This document shows positions 18,755 through 26,600 of a stretch of 29,330 nt of DNA, piece by piece. The DNA lies in IMG/VR virus record IMGVR_UViG_3300018063_000036, positions 1-29,330 of that record. The stretch is one strand, 5' to 3'. How positions within the stretch are numbered: the first letter of the stretch is position 1; each line of letters begins with the position of its first letter. The DNA is from a virus. The notes below the pieces were generated by a model. The model was given only the letters and a program-made list of their open reading frames with translations, was not told the origin of the DNA and did no database searches. The translations under genes and the position numbers were made by a program.

Positions 18755-21543
18755 GATATTTTTTTGTCCTGATATTCATAGCAGCTTCTGTTTTCAGTCA
18801 GCCGATTCAAGAATATAAAGTCCGTGACTTCTCTGGTGGCTTGGTCAATTCGCTGTCCAATGCGCTCATGCAGGATAATCAGTCGTTGGTATTGGAAAAC
18901 TATGACATCATCAACGGCAAACTTCGTCGCCGGCCAGGGCTGACGACTTATCACAATACCGGCTTACTGCGCTACCCAATTCAAGCGCTTTTACCCTATG
19001 TGGCTCCGCAGATAGACAAAGACCTCTTAGTTTTAATGGGTGGCAATTACTTTCCCTTCAATTCGGCGGATTCAAATATCAGCGCGGTGAGGATTTGCAA
19101 CGAGGCTTTATCGATATGTACGACCTTGGTCGTCAGACATCCGGGTTTTTACGGAGATAGGAGAAATCAAAACACTCCCTATAATGTGAATTCGGCGGTG
19201 ATAAATAATCGCCTTATTTTTGCAGTGGCAAATTCTGAAATGCGGATTTGGGATGGTAACAAAATGTCTCCGGCAAGACCACGTAGTGCCGGCCAGCCGT
19301 ATGCAATTCCGCTTGACGGAAGCGGAAAGATGAATGGTATATTTCAATATCGGATTTTACCCCAAAATAATTCTGTTCCGCCGAAGTATGGCGATCTATC
19401 TCCGCCAAGTTGGCCGGTGAGAGTAAAGGATGGTAATGTTTTTGTTGGAGACATGGGACCATTTATTAGCGGTGCACTTCAGGATTCCGCTTGGATTTAT
19501 AGAAGTAAAAATGGTGGGCCGTATCAAAAATTAAAACAATTTGACGACGCTTTTGGAGGAAACGGGGTAATCATCGTTGGTCTCGATGGCTATTATATTG
19601 ATACTACTAAAGAGACTTTGGCAGCAGACAGCCTCCCCTTCCCTTGGGGTTATCACACGAATTGCATTTTTGGCACCTGTGGTCCTGATTCGGTTTTAGC
19701 TTTTGGTGAAATGCGGGCGCTTCAAAAAAGTGGTACAGCGGCGGCTGGCTATGGTGTTACCCGTGGGTTGAAAGGATTAACCGATTCTACCTGTGTTTGC
19801 TTTGTCTATTCTGTTGTTTTCAGAGATTCTTCGGGTCGTCAGAGCTATGCTTCTCCGCCTACTTGTCTTTGTTATTCTGCCGCCATATTACGAGGAGCTG
19901 GTGGGAATGGCATTAAGGACAGCCTTTTGAACATTCCGATTCCAAGAGATAGTGGCATTGTTAATAAACTTCTACTACGGGGATTGTTTGGGTCGATTGT
20001 TTGGAGAGACAGCTCTGCCGAAAAACTTTCACGTCTTCATCCTTGCTATGTGGAGAATAGTTCGATATACCGAGTCGGTGTTGATGGTGGTAGCGTTTCT
20101 TGGATTTCTCCATCGAGCGGCACAACGGGGGCTATGGCCGTTGACAGCATGACATCTAAAATAAACAACAGTGCCTATATGAGTAGCCGCATAAAAGCGG
20201 AGGATTCTGGCAGTTTTATTCATATTCGAAGTGCTGTTCCTGGCCAAACTTGGAAACTTACCGCAGAACGATTTTGTAAGGGCGCATCAGGTTTACCAAG
20301 TTTTGTATATGGTGAGGAACTCAAACAGAACGTTTTCCAGACGGGTGATTATCTTTATAATTTTGTTATTCTTGATACACTCGACGACACCGTAACGACC
20401 TATATTGACAGTATCCCCTATGATTCATTGCTAATTATTCCTTGGTGCAAAGACAGCAGTAACGCTCAACAGCCCGAAAAATTTTGTTATGATGATTCTG
20501 CTATAACTTTCCAACCTTTTGACATTGCTTATCACGGAGACCGATTATTTGCTATCGGCGATTTAGAGGATAAAAACGTCTTTTGGTACTCCGACTTCGG
20601 TAGGCCGACGACTATGCCACCCGACCATTTTATTGCGGTGGAATCGCAGTTAGGTGATTGGTTTGTGCGCCTCTTAAGCGTCGGTGATAATCTGCTTTTG
20701 TTTCGGCAAAATTCCATCTATGGACTTTCCGGCCTGAGTTTTTTCCAGTTCAATTTAGAGAAACTGGTTTCCGGTGTCGGCCTATCGGCACCGCGAACTT
20801 TGACTGTCAATAAGAATCTCATCAATTTCCTGCACGAATCCGGCGCTTACGAAATGAGTATGGCTGGCGGGTTAAGCAATCCGACAATATCGTGGGTTAT
20901 CAAAAACTCCCTTGATTCAATAGGAACGAATCTTCGTCGGTCGGTGGCAAAGCCGGTTGGCGATGACTGGTGGCTGTCAGTTCCGATTGATTCGACAGCG
21001 GTGGACAGCACATCAAACAATCAGACTTATATTTACAGCCGGACTCCGACTCCGCATTGGAAGTCATACAGTTTTGGGATCAAGGACATTGTTCTATTTG
21101 ATAAGGACACTCTCGCCCTGGACTACGCGACTGACAAATTCATTTTCGTAAGCGGGACAGATAGTTTGTTTCAGTGGGGAGACAAAGCGATTGATTTAGA
21201 TAATGGTCAGCGAATTATATCCAAGTATCAGAGCAAATACTTTTTCCATGAAGGCGAAGGCCCGATTCGCCGGGAGAAGATTTTCTATGTTGATTTCTTT
21301 GGGAAACATATTGTAGGTGGCCTTGATGATACGTTGATGGTGACATTTTACGAAGAAAGTAAGGGCGCTGTCGATTCAGTGAAATTTGTGCCAAAGTTTA
21401 GAGATAGAAAAGTTGACCGGGTGACTTTTAATCGAATCAGTGATAATTGCTCCATAGGATGGCGGGCCTATGGTTTGAGCGAATATGAAATAACGGGGTT
21501 TACCATTGGTTTTTTAGCTTGGGATGACGGAATTCGCAGATGA
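18751..21543 (+). CDS. Tail nozzle/tubular-type protein with Sec signal peptide
   Basis: A 930-residue protein from ATG 18751 (ATGA coupling; AGGGGC five bases upstream). Residues 1-16 are MRYFFVLIFIAASVFS then QP: a classic signal peptide with V-x-S cleavage. Next comes VRDFSGGLVNSLSNAL, then ENYDIINGKLRRRPGLT, the N-terminal signature of phage tail nozzle/tubular B-like proteins (FSGG...N.d...g.L..RPG). The remainder is strand-rich and may form beta-propeller blades. About thirteen cysteines, mostly at 19090-20510 in close pairs such as NCIFGTC, TCVC and TCLC, contrast with two in the 395-residue capsid protein. It probably forms the distal tail; the signal and cysteines suggest folding outside the cytoplasm. 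Confidence 0.78.
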   Translation: MRYFFVLIFIAASVFSQPIQEYKVRDFSGGLVNSLSNALMQDNQSLVLENYDIINGKLRRRPGLTTYHNTGLLRYPIQALLPYVAPQIDKDLLVLMGGNYFPFNSADSNISAVRICNEALSICTTLVVRHPGFYGDRRNQNTPYNVNSAVINNRLIFAVANSEMRIWDGNKMSPARPRSAGQPYAIPLDGSGKMNGIFQYRILPQNNSVPPKYGDLSPPSWPVRVKDGNVFVGDMGPFISGALQDSAWIYRSKNGGPYQKLKQFDDAFGGNGVIIVGLDGYYIDTTKETLAADSLPFPWGYHTNCIFGTCGPDSVLAFGEMRALQKSGTAAAGYGVTRGLKGLTDSTCVCFVYSVVFRDSSGRQSYASPPTCLCYSAAILRGAGGNGIKDSLLNIPIPRDSGIVNKLLLRGLFGSIVWRDSSAEKLSRLHPCYVENSSIYRVGVDGGSVSWISPSSGTTGAMAVDSMTSKINNSAYMSSRIKAEDSGSFIHIRSAVPGQTWKLTAERFCKGASGLPSFVYGEELKQNVFQTGDYLYNFVILDTLDDTVTTYIDSIPYDSLLIIPWCKDSSNAQQPEKFCYDDSAITFQPFDIAYHGDRLFAIGDLEDKNVFWYSDFGRPTTMPPDHFIAVESQLGDWFVRLLSVGDNLLLFRQNSIYGLSGLSFFQFNLEKLVSGVGLSAPRTLTVNKNLINFLHESGAYEMSMAGGLSNPTISWVIKNSLDSIGTNLRRSVAKPVGDDWWLSVPIDSTAVDSTSNNQTYIYSRTPTPHWKSYSFGIKDIVLFDKDTLALDYATDKFIFVSGTDSLFQWGDKAIDLDNGQRIISKYQSKYFFHEGEGPIRREKIFYVDFFGKHIVGGLDDTLMVTFYEESKGAVDSVKFVPKFRDRKVDRVTFNRISDNCSIGWRAYGLSEYEITGFTIGFLAWDDGIRR

Positions 21544-21980
21544 AAATTTACATACTGATTACATTTTTCATTTCAGTTCTCTCTGCCTCCGCTGCTGCTG
21601 AAAAGGCCGATACTGCGAAAGCGATAGTTGAGATCAAGGGCGTTGATGAGAAGAAGATTCTCGGCAAGGTCAAGACCATCTACACTATTCAGGGCAGGCC
21701 GACATTTCAGCATCGGGCGGCAAAGGGCTGGCATCAGGTTGCCGATGCGGTAAAACTGGTAGCCGGAAGAGCTACGGTTACTTTGAACACATCCACCGCA
21801 GAGGGCCGACAGGATATCAGCTTTTTTGATAAAACGAGTTATCGGGGGTTGGCCTTCAGTCTGGACACGCTGAATACTTTTACATATTCGGTGATTCCGT
21901 TAAATGGTAAGCAATTTATGATTAAGTCAACAAATGAGACAGACACGGCGACAGTGAATTTCGTTGTGGATGGAGAGTAA
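21540..21980 (+). CDS. Small secreted beta-rich protein of the tail region
   Basis: A 146-residue protein from ATG 21540, overlapping the nozzle stop (ATGA). Residues 1-20 (MKIYILITFFISVLSASAAA) are a Sec signal peptide with A-x-A cleavage before EK. The mature part is strand-rich, with GRATVTLNTSTAEG, GLAFSLDTLNTFTYSVIPLN and IKSTNETDTATVNFVVDGE, similar in style to small beta-sandwich domains attached to phage tail and fibre proteins. There are no cysteines. It is the third consecutive gene with a signal peptide. Function is unknown; a tail or receptor-contact role is inferred. Confidence 0.75.
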   Translation: MKIYILITFFISVLSASAAAEKADTAKAIVEIKGVDEKKILGKVKTIYTIQGRPTFQHRAAKGWHQVADAVKLVAGRATVTLNTSTAEGRQDISFFDKTSYRGLAFSLDTLNTFTYSVIPLNGKQFMIKSTNETDTATVNFVVDGE

Positions 21981-21982
21981 AG

Positions 21983-22537
21983 ATGGCCTTTCCTTTTGTT
22001 CCACTTGCGATTGGTGCTGGCATAGCTGGGCAGATATTAGGAGGTAAAGACCAGCCAGGGCAACTTCCGCCAGAGGTTCTGGCTGAAATTCTGAGAGCAG
22101 TTAAATTAGACCGTTCCAGTATGTACATTCCGGACAGGGATACTTTTATGGCCGGGATTCAAGCGAACATTGATGAAATTTTGTCTGGAATTGCCCCCGG
22201 AGTGGAAGCCTTTAATGCTGACTTAGCGAGCCGGGGAATCTTTCGGTCGGGCGAGGCACCGAAGGAATTATATCGAAATGTTTATGCGCCGATAGCAAGA
22301 GCGGCCACGAGTGCAGCAACTCAAGGAGCCATCGGATATGAGCAGTTGAGAATTCAGGGCGCAAGCGCGGCGCAACAGCAAGCACTTCAAGCCTTGCAGC
22401 TTTTAGTGCAAGGTTCGGTTCCAACTGGCGGACAAACGTCAGCATTTCAGGACACATTATTTAATTTAGGTGATTTAGGCACCACGTTAGGTCTTATGAA
22501 AGCATTCGGATTGATGGGTGGCGGAGCAGCAGCATAA
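21983..22537 (+). CDS. Probable internal virion/ejection protein, small
   Basis: A 184-residue protein from ATG 21983, with GGAG seven bases upstream. It opens with a hydrophobic glycine-rich segment (PLAIGAGIAGQILGG), continues with helices and a long Ala/Gln region (GASAAQQQALQALQLLVQG), and ends with LMKAFGLMGGGAAA. An amphipathic Gly/Ala-rich N-terminus and helical body are typical of the small pilot proteins ejected with DNA by podoviruses. The assignment is by composition and position only. Confidence 0.65.
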   Translation: MAFPFVPLAIGAGIAGQILGGKDQPGQLPPEVLAEILRAVKLDRSSMYIPDRDTFMAGIQANIDEILSGIAPGVEAFNADLASRGIFRSGEAPKELYRNVYAPIARAATSAATQGAIGYEQLRIQGASAAQQQALQALQLLVQGSVPTGGQTSAFQDTLFNLGDLGTTLGLMKAFGLMGGGAAA

Positions 22538-23677
22538 ATGCCGAGACGAGAATCAAGATATGGCGCTACAATTACTCAAGCGCTTTTAGAGCGTGGCGCC
22601 GAACAACGCCGGCGGGCACAAAAAGAGCAGGATGTCAAAGAGGCCGTTAAACTTCAAAAGATTGTTTACGGCACGGGCACGATAGAGGAAAAACGTGAAG
22701 CGGCGACCAGATTGGCGGCATTGGGGTTTTCAGTTCCGGCTGATGCCCTGCGAGAAAAAGTTAATTTAGGTGGACTTTACACCGCACTTAAGGTTCCGGA
22801 AAATCTGCGACCGTTATTCGACAAAGCTATTGAAACGAATCTTTTGACCGCTGGCCAAGCATTGCAGATGGGGGCGACCATTGGAGAGCAAGCCGGAACC
22901 TTGACTGATGAAGAAATTCGTGAGGCTCATAAGTTGGGATATTTCAAACGGGGAGTATTTGCTAATTCACCTCTATCCGAAATGACAGCAGACCAAATTA
23001 TTGCCAACACGAATCTTCTGGGTGGATTAGTCAAAGAATTTGGCTCTAGAATAACAGAGGAAGCATTTTTAGGGGGAGCAAAAACCCAAAAGGCGACCGA
23101 AGCTCAAGCGAGACAGCAGGTTTATATTGAAGCAACGACTGATGCGGAGGGGAACCCGATTCCTCTGAATACCCTAATGAAAGACTCCGCCAGATTAGGA
23201 GCATTGCAAACAGGCGCCGGTATCAACCCGAAACAACTTATGGCACTTTATGGCGCTGATGCTTCTATGTACGACGAGGCCGAGAAGTCAATTATGACGG
23301 AATTGAGTGGGGGGAATCCGATAATGTTTGCGTTTGCAATGGAAGAGTTTGTCACTGGAAAGATGGTAGGAGAAAAAAAGAAAAAATGGGATCAATATTT
23401 AACACCCGATGGTACACTCAAGCCGGAGCTTGTTACCGAAAGGATGACCAAAATCCAGCAGGCCATTATAAATCAGTCCGATTTGGGGCATATTGATATT
23501 GAAAATGTACCTATCGAATTGCGGTCTTTTGTTACTGGCGCTATTGAGGCCGGACTTAAAAGTCGGAAGCAGGTTAAAGCGCAGATTGATTTAGAGAGAA
23601 GTGACCCTACCAGTAAAATGAAAATAACAAAGGAACAGGAATTGCAGATATTGGAGTATTTCCCAGATGCCGACTAA
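22538..23677 (+). CDS. Helical virion-associated protein, unknown
   Basis: A 379-residue, mostly helical, charged protein starting directly after the previous stop. It begins MPRRESRYGATITQALLERG, followed by a coiled-coil-like RRRAQKEQDVKEAVKLQ and regular helices through to LQILEYFPDAD. No family was recognised. Position between the small ejection-like protein and the giant ORF suggests an internal virion or DNA-ejection protein, comparable in place to T7 gp15. It overlaps the giant gene by 11 bases. Confidence 0.68.
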   Translation: MPRRESRYGATITQALLERGAEQRRRAQKEQDVKEAVKLQKIVYGTGTIEEKREAATRLAALGFSVPADALREKVNLGGLYTALKVPENLRPLFDKAIETNLLTAGQALQMGATIGEQAGTLTDEEIREAHKLGYFKRGVFANSPLSEMTADQIIANTNLLGGLVKEFGSRITEEAFLGGAKTQKATEAQARQQVYIEATTDAEGNPIPLNTLMKDSARLGALQTGAGINPKQLMALYGADASMYDEAEKSIMTELSGGNPIMFAFAMEEFVTGKMVGEKKKKWDQYLTPDGTLKPELVTERMTKIQQAIINQSDLGHIDIENVPIELRSFVTGAIEAGLKSRKQVKAQIDLERSDPTSKMKITKEQELQILEYFPDAD

Positions 23678-26600
23678 TCGGATTTTTTCAGAGCCGACTG
23701 ATTCTGCGACTATGTTGCAGGAAGATTTACCGGTAATTGAAAAACGCCTTTTTTCAGAACCACTAAAAATAGTTCGTGGCCTTCCCCCGATTGAGCAACA
23801 GGGGGCGATGACAGTTCGGGGATTGCCGCCAGTTGTTCCAGAATTCCCGAACTTACCCGAAGACGCCAGCTATGTCAATACTCAAGAGTTTCGAGACCTT
23901 TACACTAAAAGCATTGTTGACCCCGAAAGTCTCTCACCATCGGAAAGCAAACAAGTTGAGGCTGCTCTTGAGCATTTTCCGCAGTTGAGGGAACACGCCC
24001 GGCAAGTTGAGTCATTGATTCGGCCACCGCTTGACCCGCGGTTGCCACAATTACAAGAAGTCGGAGATAAGCTGGGTAAGGAATTTGACAAAGAGGCCAT
24101 CCGGTTATTGGTTGAAGACGAGATGCGGAACGAGGGGCCGATTGGAAAGATTTGGAGATCGAGCCTGAAAGGTGCTTCTAAGCGACTTTTGGATGCCGAC
24201 ATTTTGGGTGAAATAATGAGATTTATGCCGGGTGCAGGGGGACATCCTTCTGATGCGACAGGATTTGGCGATATTCTGTCTCCTGGTACGAAACAGATTT
24301 CGATGTCCGAGAGAGCGCACGGGATGTTTAAGGATTTAGGTCTGTTGCCGACACAAGCGGGGGAATTTCACGAGTTAGTAGTTGATAAGGCCGATAGATT
24401 ATATGTCAAAGGCTATGCTGAAGCCGAAAGCGGTCAAGAGCGGAAGACACCGACAGGTAAGACAATCGTGCGGATTCCGAAGACAACCGTGGACAGGATA
24501 TCCGAGAATGCTATTAAGGGAGCATTGCGATTAGCGCCGGAATTGATGGCTGGACTGGTAGAGAATCCCATTTCTTTTGTTACGGGACTGGTTACTTTTG
24601 CTCCTCATGTGGTAAATGTCGCATTAGAGGCCGCGACTGGTCGTAACATTATTCTCGACAAGGATGGCAATGTTATCTCCGCGGTAAGTGAAGAGGGAAA
24701 GCAGGCTGCAATAGAGGAATTGATACAGAATCCGATAGCGCCGGTTATGGCACTTCTGATGATTAAGGGAGTTATCAGCAAGGTCGGATCGGTGCGTGGG
24801 GCCGCGGGTACTGACCGTGCTGGTGGTCGGGTTGGCGGTGATTTTATTACCGCAGAGAGGAAAGTATTCGAAGAGCAAGTCAACGCCCGTCGGCAGGCCG
24901 AGGAGCAAGCACAGACATTTAAGAAGAAATTCGAGCAGGAACAGCAGGCCAGACAGACCGAATCCCAAACCAGTCGAATTAGAAAAAGACAGCGCCGAGA
25001 GTACGAATCGGAAGTAAAGGGACAGTTCTGGGAAGACGAGATATCAAGAATTAAGCGCTTGGGGAATGGTGAAGCGCGGTCAGAATTGTTAGAGATGCAG
25101 GAATTTGCCACCGAGAAGTTTTCGGCTCTTGACATCGCAAAAATGAGCATCAATGAGGTTCGGCATAATTTATCAGGTGAGAGGATACCGCTTGAACCAA
25201 GTGCTGACCAATCCTTCTACCGGGTGGTTTCTCGAGAAGCGCCAGAGGAAGCCGTAGGGGCGAAAGCCGAAGCAAAGGTACCGGAGATAGGGGTTCAGGC
25301 GGATATCGTCACTGACCCGCAGGGAGAGTTACAAATTCGGCCATCCCAGAAAGCGGTTGAGCCGGTTGATGGTTCGCCGGAGCAATTAGCGGCGACATTG
25401 AAAATTAGATATAACGGAGACGTTGGGGAACTTCCCGGGGCTGGCCCACTCCACAGTTTTACGGACCCGAAAACTGGGCAGACTTTCAATGTGCAGGATT
25501 TGTCTAAATTGCCCATGGGGTTACAGCAAGTTAGGATGCGTTACGCTGAACGCCAAATTCAGGAACAAATGGCCGCAGAAGATTTGCGCCGTATCCGCCA
25601 AGAGCGTGAACGGCAAGAGCTTTTGGGTGATGTTTCACGTGAAACCAGCCCCACTTTCAAATTGGCACGAGATAGAGTTGAGGAACTGGATGCCGACATT
25701 AAGAAATTCGATGATTTAATTGCCCAATTCGAAGAAGTTGAGCCCGGACTAAAAGGTGTTCAAAAAGAGAATGCAGAAGGGGCGATTAAGGGTTTTCAGA
25801 AAAACAGGGAAGAGCGAGTCAGGGAAATGGACACGGCGTTGAAGGAATTGCGGGCCGCCCGCGAAGAAACGGGAACCGCACCGGAGCCGATAGAAGCTGA
25901 AATAGCAAGTAAGAGGGTTGACGAAAGGGCAGCGGCAAGCCAAGAAGCCCTATCCGAGGCAGGAAAGGGTGATACTAAAGAGGTTAGGGATGCGAATAAT
26001 GCTAAAGCGATTGAAGCGGTCAAGGCTGAAAGGGAGGCGGAGCGGGTAGCGGAAGAAATTGAGGCAGCGACAGACAGGGCTATCGAGGCCGAGGGTGCGA
26101 TGGTTCGTCAGGCGACCGAATCTAAAGCGACTGGCGAAGCGGTGGGACAAGACATCTTCGCTGGGAAGCAACAATTCAAAATGAAGAAGCGGACCGACAT
26201 CATTCGTGATCCGGCACGTTTTCAGACACGGATTGGAGTGGAGGCCGCACGAGAAACCGTTGATTCTATCAAGGATGATTACATCGCCGGTAAGTTGAGA
26301 ATTGATGAGTTTGATCCTGTTTGGTTTTGGAAAGACCCTAAAAACGGGCAAGAGTATGCCTTGAGTAATAGTAGGCACACGGCTGCGGAAGAATTGGGAA
26401 TTGAAGATATTCCTACTTATGAATTTAAGGGAACCGAACAGGAAGCGATAGCTTTTGCTCATCGGTCAAACAAGAAGGCCACACCTGAAGATTTGCGTTC
26501 TCAGGTGGCATCGTTAAAGTATTTGCGGGGACAAGGAGGTGCGGAAGGTTCCGTGGAGTCCTTAAAGTCAATGTTTCATGATAATTATAGAAGTTTTGAA

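Noticed and set aside
24605-25153. Long minus-strand frame of 182 codons, and others opposite the giant gene
   Set aside because: They lie antisense to a single uninterrupted plus-strand frame of 1888 codons, have cysteine/serine-rich shadow composition and no ribosome binding sites.
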